Assembly: GCF_016889705.1 (NCBI RefSeq)
Contig: NZ_CP069526.1
Span: 6,758,001 to 6,822,000, forward strand
DNA: 64,000 nucleotides
DNA from: Amycolatopsis sp. FDAARGOS 1241
Lineage (GTDB): Bacteria; Actinomycetota; Actinomycetes; Mycobacteriales; Pseudonocardiaceae
Direction of reading: 5' to 3'
Shown here: positions 28,781-37,000 of the stretch, piece after piece
How the letters are laid out: every line of letters starts with the position of its first letter
Position numbering within the stretch: the stretch's first letter is position 1
Notes under the pieces: model-generated
What the model saw: the letters and a program-made list of their open reading frames with translations, nothing else
What the model was told of the DNA's origin: nothing
Database searches by the model: none
Position numbers and translations under genes: made by a program

Positions 28781-29097
28781 CACCCCGGCGAGCCCACCTC
28801 ACGAACGCAACCCAGCCGGGGTCCAGGGGCTCGCCCCTTTTTCGGGGGTGGGGTTTCCGAGCCGGCAAGACACCAAGGGAGGGCTCTGGCGACACCCAAC
28901 CCGCCCGGCATCATCCGCGACCACACCGGGCCGGCACGCCTCACAACGCCGTCGGCAACTCCGTCACCCCGGCCCAGCGTTCTCACCCCGGCGAGTCCAC
29001 CAACCAACGCAACCCCGCCGGGGGTCCAGGGGCTTGCCCCCGGGCGGGGGTGGGGGGGTCGACCCCCACAAGACACCGGAGGAGAGATCCGGCGAGC
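28781..29097. repeat. Two-copy ~110-bp direct repeat between recA and recX
   Basis: A segment starting CACCCCGGCGAG at 28781 recurs at 28984, 203 bp later, and stays similar for about 110 bp. Both copies carry a G-rich/C-rich hairpin core (AGGGGCTCGCCCCT near 28827, AGGGGCTTGCCCCC near 29028) and an AAGACACC box. The 28652-29135 gap contains no gene that I can support. The hairpin cores may terminate or attenuate transcription leaving recA. Confidence 0.7.
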
Positions 29098-29135
29098 GCG
29101 ACCCGCAAACACGCCGCACCCACTCTCTCCACCGC

Positions 29136-30185
29136 TCAGAAGTCGACGGGGGCCGGCACCGCTTCGACGGCCTCGGCGTCGACCTGGGCGCCGATGCCGA
29201 GCTTTTCCTTGATGCGCTTCTCGATCTCGTTGGCGATGTCCGGGTTGTCGCGCAGGAACTTGCGGGCGTTCTCCTTGCCCTGGCCGAGCTGGTCGCCTTC
29301 GTAGGTGTACCAAGCGCCGGACTTGCGCAGGATGCCCTGGTCGACGCCCATGTCGATGAGCGAGCCCTCGCGGGAGACGCCCTGGCCGTAGAGGATGTCG
29401 AACTCGGCCTGTTTGAAGGGCGGCGCGACCTTGTTCTTCACGACCTTGACACGGGTGCGGTTGCCGACCGGCTCGCCGCCGTCCTTGAGGGTCTCGATGC
29501 GGCGCACGTCGAGGCGCACGGAGGCGTAGAACTTCAGCGCCTTACCACCGGTCGTGGTCTCCGGGGAGCCGAACATCACGCCGATCTTCTCGCGCAGCTG
29601 GTTGATGAAGATCGCGGTGGTGCCGGAGTTGTTCATCGCACCGGTCATCTTCCGCAGCGCCTGGCTCATCAGGCGGGCCTGGAGACCGACGTGGTTGTCA
29701 CCCATCTCGCCCTCGATCTCGGCGCGCGGCACGAGCGCGGCGACGGAGTCGATGACCAGGATGTCGAGCGCGCCGGAGCGGATCAGCATGTCCGCGATCT
29801 CCAGCGCCTGCTCACCGGTGTCCGGTTGGGAGACCAGCAGGGCGTCGGTGTCCACGCCGAGCTTCTTGGCGTACTCCGGGTCGAGCGCGTGCTCCGCGTC
29901 GATGAAGGCCGCGATGCCGCCCGCCTTCTGCGCGTTGGCCACCGCGTGGAGCGCGACGGTGGTCTTACCGGAGGACTCCGGGCCGTAGACCTCGATGACC
30001 CGGCCCCGCGGCAGGCCGCCGATGCCGAGCGCGACGTCGAGCGCGATCGCCCCGGTCGGGATCACGGCGATGGGCGCGCGGCCTTCTTCACCGAGACGCA
30101 TCACCGAGCCCTTGCCGTACTGCTTGTCGATCTGCGCAAGGGCGAGCTCGAGCGCCTTGTCCTTGTCGGGTGCTGCTGGTGCCAT
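29136..30185 (-). CDS. recA: Recombinase RecA
   Basis: This 349-residue recombinase performs strand exchange and triggers LexA self-cleavage. Walker A is GPESSGKT at residues 68-75; Walker B lies in [17 protein letters not shown]; the DNA-binding loop is [22 protein letters not shown]. The acidic C-terminus ([14 protein letters not shown]) is typical. No intein is present. ATG at 30183-30185 is preceded by GAGGTGG; the open frame upstream is leader sequence. A perfect SOS box lies about 150 bp upstream. Confidence 0.98.
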   Translation of the reverse strand: MAPAAPDKDKALELALAQIDKQYGKGSVMRLGEEGRAPIAVIPTGAIALDVALGIGGLPRGRVIEVYGPESSGKTTVALHAVANAQKAGGIAAFIDAEHALDPEYAKKLGVDTDALLVSQPDTGEQALEIADMLIRSGALDILVIDSVAALVPRAEIEGEMGDNHVGLQARLMSQALRKMTGAMNNSGTTAIFINQLREKIGVMFGSPETTTGGKALKFYASVRLDVRRIETLKDGGEPVGNRTRVKVVKNKVAPPFKQAEFDILYGQGVSREGSLIDMGVDQGILRKSGAWYTYEGDQLGQGKENARKFLRDNPDIANEIEKRIKEKLGIGAQVDAEAVEAVPAPVDF

Positions 30186-30335
30186 GGAGTCCACCTCGCT
30201 GGTTGGAGCCTGTGGGGCTTGTTCGGTTTTCAGATCAAGCTCTGTCCGGTCCGACGCTACGGGGAGGGACCGACAATTCCCGGCGCGGCGACCGATCTGT
30301 GGATCGCCTGCCCCCGATGTGCACAACACTGTAGA

Positions 30336-30349
30336 CGAACAGGTGTTCG
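30336..30349. promoter_or_regulatory. LexA/SOS box of recA
   Basis: CGAACAGGTGTTCG fits CGAAC-N4-GTTCG exactly. On the recA strand a TACAGT hexamer (complement of 30328-30333) follows directly and could be the -10 element, so LexA would cover the -35 region. This implies an untranslated leader of roughly 140 nt. Confidence 0.88.
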
Positions 30350-30442
30350 AGGGTGGTAGCGACACGCCAGTCCGCTATAATTTTCGCCCTTCCGAGCGGC
30401 TGCACGTCGTCACGGACCGCGATCAGCGCAGGTCAGCGCAGG

Positions 30443-30637
30443 TCAGCGCCGCTCCGGCGGGACCTCGAAGGCTTCACACACCTCGCGCCAGATCTGCTTG
30501 GCCGGGATCCCCGCGGCGAGCGCCTGTTCGACGGTCCGCCCGCCGAGCCCGCTGAGCACGTGGTCGTGGGCCAGGACCTCGGCCCGCCCGGCGCCGAACT
30601 CCTCCGCCATGAGCCGCCGGAAAACCGTGATACGCAT
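30443..30637 (-). CDS. DUF3046 protein (Rv2738c-like)
   Basis: This 64-residue protein reads MRITVFRRLMAEEFG at the N-terminus and IWREVCEAFEVPPERR at the end, a typical small actinobacterial DUF3046 protein encoded just upstream of recA. Function is unknown. Restricting the long open frame to ATG at 30635-30637 matches family length. A 10-bp tandem duplication (GCGCAGGTCA type) covers its stop codon. Between it and recA lies the SOS box. Confidence 0.88.
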   Translation of the reverse strand: MRITVFRRLMAEEFGAGRAEVLAHDHVLSGLGGRTVEQALAAGIPAKQIWREVCEAFEVPPERR

Positions 30638-30708
30638 CGATCGAATGCTAGCCCGCACGCGCGCCGGCGGTACGAACGGCCCGTTCGCACCGCGGCAGCG
30701 GATGAGTT

Positions 30709-32562
30709 CTACTCCCCCGGCTGAACGCTCTGCTCGAAGTAGTCCGCGAGCGTCCCCGGCGTCGGCGCCGCGCCCTGGTCGCCGGAGTAGACCTGGTAGA
30801 TGAACCCGGCCATCGGCCGGTCGCTCACGGTGAACACGAGCACCGCCGCGTTGCGCCCGGCCGCCGACGCGTAGTGGCCGGCCAGTGCGTTGCCCGTCCA
30901 GTCGGCCTCGACGCGGTCGCCGCCGACGGCGGCGAGCAGCCCGTCGGTGTACTGCTCGAGGAGGGCGGCCGACGTGCCCTGCACGTACGTGACCTGCGAT
31001 CCCGCGCGGCCCGGCGCCGAGCAGGTCGACGTGGTGCCCAGGCTCTGCGCCGGCGTCGCCGGGCCGTTGCCCATGCCCGGCCGGCAGCCGCCCGTGTCCG
31101 CGATCTTCCCCGCGAGCTGGCGCAGGCACCCGGTGAGACCCTGCGCGTCGGCCGGTCCGGGCGTGCGGCACTGGTCCGCGGAGTAGGTCTGCGCCGACGA
31201 GGACGACGTCAGGAACACCGTGAACCCCGCCGCGAGGAGCACGACGACGGCCGCCGCGACGCCGATCCACAGCTTCGCGCGGCTCTTCTTCGCCGGGGCC
31301 GGAGCGGCGGCGGCAGACAGCGAGTACGTCGGGAAGTTCGACGGCGCCGGGCCCGCCGGGAACGAGGGCGGCGGCGCGAAACCACCGCGCTGCTGCGGGT
31401 GCGGCGGCGGATAGCCACCCGGCGGCGCGTACGCCGGCGCCCCCGCCGCGACCTGGCCTTCGACGTTCTGCGTCCGCATCGACAGCCCGTCGCGCGCCAC
31501 GTGCTGCGCCCCCAGCGCCACGGCCGTCTCCGGCTGGTCGAGGCTCGCGGGCACCACGCCGAGCTTCTCCGCGATCATCGAGCCGACCAGCGGCAGCCGG
31601 CTCGACCCGCCGACGAGGTAGATGCCGGCGAGCCGGTCGGGCGTGAGCCCCGCCGCGCGCAGCGTGCGCGCGAGCAGTTCGACGCTGCGCAGCATCGCCG
31701 GGCGCACCAGGCCTTCGAGCTCGCCGCGCGTGACGAGCACGTCCTTGAACGGCTCGGGCATCGGCACCTCGGTCTGCGGGTGCCGCGACAGGGCTTCCTT
31801 GGCTGCCTTGAGGTCTTCCTGCAGCGCGCGCCGCGTGCGTCGGTCCGCAGTGGACTCCGGACGCAGGAGCCGTTGCCAGCGCTGGGGATCCGAGTGCGAC
31901 ACCTCGCGGCCGACGTGCACCATCAGCGCTTGGTCGACGTCGAGGCCGCCGAGGTCCGGCAGGCCGTCTTCGGCGAGCACGACGTAGCCGTTCTGCGTCG
32001 CGCCGACCACGGCGACGTCGAACGTGCCGGCGCCGAGGTCGTACACCGCGAGCGCGTGCCCCGGCGCCAGTGCCTTGCCCGGGTACGACGCGAAGTGCGC
32101 GGCGGCCGCGACGGGTTCGGGCACCAGCACCACGTTCGCGCCGATGCCCGCGAGCCGGGCCGCGGACAGCAGGACGTTGCGGCGCACCGGGCCCCACTGC
32201 GCGGGGTGGCTGAGGCGGACCTCGTCGGGCTGCTCCCCGCCGAGCTGGCGCGTGGTCTCGTCGAGCACGCGGCGCAGGATCGCGGCCAGCGTCTCGTTCA
32301 CGGGCACGACGTCGGTGCCCAGCAGTAGCGTCTGCTCATCGATGCGGCGCTTGGGGTTGGGTTCGAAGCGCGTGGGGTCCAAGCGCGCGCGGCGTTCGGC
32401 GTCGCGGCCCACCATGATCGTGCCGTCCTCGCCGGCGTAGACCGCCGAGGGCATGGTGGCCGACCCGTCCACCTCGACGACCCGCGGTGGCCGGCCGTGT
32501 GCCGAGAGCACGGCGACCGTGTTGGAGGTCCCCAGGTCCACCGACAGGATCCGCACTTCCAC
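30709..32562 (-). CDS. Hsp70-like ATPase fused to a membrane-anchored extracytoplasmic domain
   Basis: This 617-residue protein has three parts. Residues 1-370 form an Hsp70/actin-type ATPase with the phosphate motifs DLGTSNTVAV (9-18) and YDLGAGTFDVAV (about 170-181), and GIYLVGGSSRLPLV for adenosine. A proline/glycine-rich linker runs to about 425, and one TM segment (about 430-452) anchors it. The C-terminal 160 residues lie outside the membrane, with four cysteines (CRTPG, GCLRQL, GGCRPG, STCSAPG) that could form disulfides. The usual DnaK substrate-binding domain is absent. The design resembles other actinobacterial Hsp70-TM proteins of unknown function. Start ATG or GTG at 32562 is at the conserved DLGTS end. 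Confidence 0.85.
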   Translation of the reverse strand: MEVRILSVDLGTSNTVAVLSAHGRPPRVVEVDGSATMPSAVYAGEDGTIMVGRDAERRARLDPTRFEPNPKRRIDEQTLLLGTDVVPVNETLAAILRRVLDETTRQLGGEQPDEVRLSHPAQWGPVRRNVLLSAARLAGIGANVVLVPEPVAAAAHFASYPGKALAPGHALAVYDLGAGTFDVAVVGATQNGYVVLAEDGLPDLGGLDVDQALMVHVGREVSHSDPQRWQRLLRPESTADRRTRRALQEDLKAAKEALSRHPQTEVPMPEPFKDVLVTRGELEGLVRPAMLRSVELLARTLRAAGLTPDRLAGIYLVGGSSRLPLVGSMIAEKLGVVPASLDQPETAVALGAQHVARDGLSMRTQNVEGQVAAGAPAYAPPGGYPPPHPQQRGGFAPPPSFPAGPAPSNFPTYSLSAAAAPAPAKKSRAKLWIGVAAAVVVLLAAGFTVFLTSSSSAQTYSADQCRTPGPADAQGLTGCLRQLAGKIADTGGCRPGMGNGPATPAQSLGTTSTCSAPGRAGSQVTYVQGTSAALLEQYTDGLLAAVGGDRVEADWTGNALAGHYASAAGRNAAVLVFTVSDRPMAGFIYQVYSGDQGAAPTPGTLADYFEQSVQPGE

Positions 32563-32598
32563 TCCCCTGTGTTGTCTGCCCCGGCTTCGCCGGGGCGT

Positions 32599-32691
32599 GC
32601 GAGATCGCCTTCAAGCGGCTTGCGGATTGTACGGTCGGAACGGCCTGGGGGCCGATCGCACCGCACGATCCGCAAGCCGGCGCGATCTCGC
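32599..32691. repeat. 93-bp imperfect inverted repeat
   Basis: The outer arms GCGAGATCGC (32599-32608) and GCGATCTCGC (32682-32691) are perfect. The inner 18-bp arms (32616-32633 and 32662-32679, sharing CGGCTTGCGGAT) match with two differences. The whole can fold into one long hairpin. Next to it, GCCCCGG-cttcg-CCGGGGC (32578-32596) is a separate terminator-like stem. No gene lies in 32563-32764. Confidence 0.75.
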
Positions 32692-32716
32692 TGGTGGGCT
32701 TGACGCCACGTGGTGA

Positions 32717-32744
32717 CGCAAAGCACCATGGCTGCCACTTTGCG
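32717..32744. promoter_or_regulatory. Inverted repeat before the MFS gene, operator candidate
   Basis: CGCAAAG (32717-32723) and CTTTGCG (32738-32744) are perfect 7-bp arms with a 14-bp spacer, ending 20 bp before the GTG start of the MFS gene. CCACGTGG (32706-32713) next to it is also palindromic. No regulator gene is adjacent. Confidence 0.4.
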
Positions 32745-32764
32745 CGACCCGAGGGGGTGAAACC

Positions 32765-34048
32765 GTGCGCGATCTGCCCCGCAAGCGCTGGGTCTACGTG
32801 ATCCCGGTGGCCGCGGTCATGTACATGCTGGCCTACCTCGACCGTACGAACGTCGCGGTGATCCTGCCGTTCATCGGCCACGACCTGCCGCTTTCGGCGA
32901 GCGCCCAGGGCCTGGCGAGCGGGATCTTCTTCGTGGGCTACCTCGTGCTGCAGATCCCCGCCGCCGTGCTGGCGGTGAGGTGGAGCGCGCGCAAGACGGT
33001 GCTGGTCCTGATGATCGCGTGGTCGCTCGCCGCGGTGCTGTGCGGCCTGGTGCGCAGCGAGGCCCAGCTGTACGTGGCGCGGTTGCTGCTCGGGTTGTTC
33101 GAGGGCGGCGTGTGGCCCGCGGTGCTGATCCTGCTCGCGTCGTGGTTCCCGCAGGCCGAGCGGGCACGGGCGAACGCGCTGTGGATGAGCTGCCTACCGG
33201 TCTCGGCGATCATCATGTCGCCCCTGTCGGGGCTGATGCTCGACCACATGTCGTGGCGCTGGGTGTTCGTGCTGCAGGGCGTGCCACCGCTCGTGTGGGC
33301 CGTCGTGTGGTGGTTCACGGTGGCCGACCGACCGGCGAAGGCGCGCTGGATCACGACCGCCGAACGCACGTACCTCGAGGAAACGCTCGCCGCGGAAGAA
33401 GCCGCGAAGCCCGCGTACGCGCGGCAGGGTTACTGGCAGGCGCTGAAGAACCCGTCGGTCCTCTTGCTGATCGGCGTGTACTTCTTCTGGATCACCGGCT
33501 TCTACGGCTTCTCGCTGTGGCTGCCGACCGTGGTGAAGGAGATGACGAAAGGCTCGGCGACATCGGTCGGGCTGCTGTCGGCGATCCCGTACGTGTTCGC
33601 GCTGGTCGCGATGATCGCGTGCGCGCAGTGGTCGGACCGCACGGGACGACGGCGGACGGCGGTGACCGCACCGCTGCTCGTGGCCATCTCGGGGCTGCTG
33701 CTGGGCAACCTCGTCCACTGGCCGGTGGCGGTGCGGTTCGTGCTGCTGTGCCTGGTCGCGGCGGCGGTGTACATGCCGTACGGGCCGTTCTGGGCGATCC
33801 CGGGCAAGCTGCTGGGGATCGAGGTGGTCGCGGTCGCGATGGGCGTGATCAACGCGCTGGGCAACCTCGGCGGGTTCGCCGGCCCGTACCTGGTGGGCTG
33901 GCTGACGGACGCGACCGGCACCGCGACGACGGGGTTCGTGGTGCTGGCGGTGTTCCTGGCCCTGGCCGCGGCGCTGGCGCACTTCGGGCTCGGGAAGTCG
34001 GCCGACGCCGTACCTGACCTGGCGCGGGCCGCCGACCGTTCGCTGTGA
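32765..34048 (+). CDS. MFS transporter, anion:cation symporter (ACS) family
   Basis: This 427-residue protein has about twelve TM segments. The N-terminus RKRWVYVIPVAAVMYMLAYLDRTNVAVILP and the GLFEGGVWPAVLILLASWFPQAERARAN stretch are signatures of the ACS family (glucarate, galactonate, tartrate and phthalate importers). It probably imports an organic or sugar acid by proton symport (family knowledge); the substrate is unassigned because no catabolic genes are beside it. The GTG start follows GGGGGTGA. It is divergent from the Hsp70-like gene and 36 bp before lhr. Confidence 0.88.
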   Translation: MRDLPRKRWVYVIPVAAVMYMLAYLDRTNVAVILPFIGHDLPLSASAQGLASGIFFVGYLVLQIPAAVLAVRWSARKTVLVLMIAWSLAAVLCGLVRSEAQLYVARLLLGLFEGGVWPAVLILLASWFPQAERARANALWMSCLPVSAIIMSPLSGLMLDHMSWRWVFVLQGVPPLVWAVVWWFTVADRPAKARWITTAERTYLEETLAAEEAAKPAYARQGYWQALKNPSVLLLIGVYFFWITGFYGFSLWLPTVVKEMTKGSATSVGLLSAIPYVFALVAMIACAQWSDRTGRRRTAVTAPLLVAISGLLLGNLVHWPVAVRFVLLCLVAAAVYMPYGPFWAIPGKLLGIEVVAVAMGVINALGNLGGFAGPYLVGWLTDATGTATTGFVVLAVFLALAAALAHFGLGKSADAVPDLARAADRSL

Positions 34049-34084
34049 GCGGACCGGCGGCGGCCGCGCCGGAAACTGTCGGGG

Positions 34085-37000
34085 GTGCCGCGCATCATGG
34101 AGGACGTGGCAGCTGAAGTCCTGGACCTGTTCTCCCCCGCGACCCGCACGTGGTTCGAGGGGGCCTTCGCCGCGCCCACAGCGGCTCAGGAGGGGGCCTG
34201 GCGGGCCGCACACGGCGGGGAACACGCCCTGGTCGTCGCGCCCACCGGCTCCGGCAAGACGCTTTCGGCGTTCCTGTGGGCGCTCGACCGGCTCTCGGTG
34301 GAGCCGCCGCCGGCGGAGCCGCGCAAGCGCTGCCGGATCCTGTACGTCTCGCCGCTGAAGGCGCTGGCGGTCGACGTGCAGCGCAACCTGCGCGCTCCGC
34401 TCGCGGGGATCTCGCAGGCGGCGCGGCGGCTGGGCCTGCCGGTGCCCGCGATCGAGGTCGGCATGCGCACGGGCGACACCACGGCGGCCGAGCGCCGCTC
34501 GTTCGGCAAGACGCCGCCCGACGTGCTGGTGACCACGCCGGAGTCGCTCTTCCTCATCCTCACGTCGTCGGCGCGGGAGTCGCTGGCGGGTGTCGAGACC
34601 GTGATCGTCGACGAGGTCCACGCCGTGGCTGGCGGCAAGCGCGGCGCGCACCTGGCGGTGTCGCTGGAGCGGCTCGACGCGCTGCTGCCGAAGCCCGCGC
34701 AGCGGATCGGGCTCTCGGCCACGGTGCGCCCGATCGACGAAGTGGGTTCGTTCCTCGCCGGCGGCCGGCCGGTCACGGTGGTGCAGCCGAAGCTCGCGAA
34801 GACGATCCAGGTCCGCGTCGAGGTCCCCGTGGAGGACATGGCGAACCTCGACGGGCCGGCGCCGTCGCCGATGGAGCGGCTGGAGAACCTGACGTCGCTG
34901 TCGCAGTTGCCTTCCGAAGGCGGCATCGGCACGCAGGAGGAGATCGCTGGCGCCGAGGTGAAGCGCGCATCGATCTGGCCCGCGGTCGAGGAGCGGGTGC
35001 TGGAGCTGATCCAGGCGCACCGCTCGACCATCGTCTTCGCCAACTCGCGGCGGCTGACCGAACGGCTCACCGTGCGGCTCAACGAACTGGTGGCGGAGCA
35101 GACGCAGCTCGTGGCCGGGGACACGTTCCCGGCCGAGGCGATCGGTCAGTCGGGCCTCACCACGGGCGCGGCGCCGGTGATCGCGCGGGCGCACCACGGT
35201 TCGATGTCGCGCGAGCAGCGCACCCACGTGGAAGAAGAGCTGAAGTCGGGACGGCTGCCGTGCGTGGTGGCGACGTCGTCGCTGGAGCTGGGCATCGACA
35301 TGGGCGCCGTCGACCTCGTGGTGCAGATCGAGGCGCCGCCGACGGTCGCGTCGGGCCTGCAGCGCGTGGGGCGCGCCGGGCACCAGGTCGGGGCGATCTC
35401 GTCGGGCGTGATGTTCCCGAAGTTCCGCGGCGACCTCGTGTCGTGCGCGGTGGTCGCTGAGCGCATGGCGGCTGGCGCGATCGAAGCCGTGCGGTACCCG
35501 CGCAACCCGCTCGACGTGCTCGCGCAGCACGTCGTCGCGATGGTGGCTCTGGAACCGTGGACGGTCCCGGAGATCGCGGCGCTGGTGAGGCGAGCGGCGC
35601 CGTTCACCGCGCTGCCCGACGACGCGCTCCACGCGGTGCTCGACATGCTGGCCGGGCGGTATCCGAGTGAGGAGTTCGGCGAGCTGCGCGCGCGGATCAC
35701 GTGGGACCGCGTCACGGGCGAGCTGCGCGGCCGGCCGGGGTCGCAGCGGCTGGCGGTCACGTCGGGCGGCACGATCCCCGACCGCGGGCTGTTCACGGTG
35801 ATGACGCCGGGTGCCGACGACAAACCCGGGTCGCGCGTCGGCGAGTTCGACGAGGAGATGGTGTACGAATCGCGCGTCGGCGACACCATCCTGCTGGGCA
35901 CGTCGTCGTGGCGGATCACGGACATCACCCACGACCGCGTAATCGTGGTGCCCGCGCCGGGCGAGCCGGCGCGGATGCCGTTCTGGAAGGGCGACGCGGC
36001 GGGCCGTCCGCTGGAATTGGGGCGGGCGCTGGGCGCGTTCGTCCGCGAACTGTCCACTTCGGACACCACGGCGGCGCGGGACCGGGCCGCAGCGGCCGGG
36101 CTGGACCAGCGCGCGTGCGACAACCTGCTCGCGTACCTGGAGGAGCAGAAGTCGGCGACGCGCCACGTGCCGAACGACCGCACGATCCTGCTCGAGCGCT
36201 ACCGCGACGAGCTGGGCGACTGGCGGATCGTGGTGCACTCGCCGTTCGGGGCCCAGGTCAACGCGCCGTGGGCGCTGGCGATCGCCGCGCGGCTGCGCGA
36301 GAACCGGGGGGTCGACGCGCAGGTGGCGCACTCCGACGACGGCATCGTGCTGCGATTGCCCGACGCGCTCGACGCCGAGGGCGGTGAGGTCACCATCGGC
36401 GCCGATGACGTGCTGCTGGACCCGGAGGAGGTCGAGCAGCTGATCGTCGCGGAGGTCGGCGGGTCGGCGGTGTTCGCCGCGCGGTTCCGCGAGTGCGCGG
36501 CGCGGTCGCTGCTGCTGCCGCGGCGGGATCCGCGGCGCCGCACTCCGTTGTGGCAGCAGCGGCAGCGGGCGTCGCAGCTGTTGTCGGTGGCGGCGAAGTA
36601 CGAGCGGTTCCCCGTGGTGCTGGAGGCGATGCGGGAGGTCCTGCAGGACGTCTACGACGTGGGCGGGCTGCGGGAGCTGATGACCGACGTTCGGGCGCGC
36701 AAGGTGCGGCTCGTGGAGGTGGAGACGCCGGCGGCGTCGCCGTTCGCGCGGAGCCTGTTGTTCGGGTACGTCGGGATGTTCTTGTACGAGACCGACGCGC
36801 CGCTGGCCGAGCGGCGGGCGGCGGCGTTGTCGCTGGACTCGGCGCTGCTGGCCGAACTGCTGGGCACGGAGGCGATCCGGGAGCTGCTGGATCCCGAGGC
36901 CGTGCGCGAGGTCGAGCGGTCGTTGCAGCGGCTGGACCCCGACCGGCACGCACGGTCGGCGGAGGACGCGGCCGACCTGTTGCGATTCCTCGGCGATCTG

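Noticed and set aside
28203..30359. A 718-codon rightward open frame across recX and recA
   Set aside because: It is antisense to two well-supported genes.
30376..30381. A perfect TATAAT on the plus strand near recA
   Set aside because: No rightward gene follows and it is on the wrong strand for recA.
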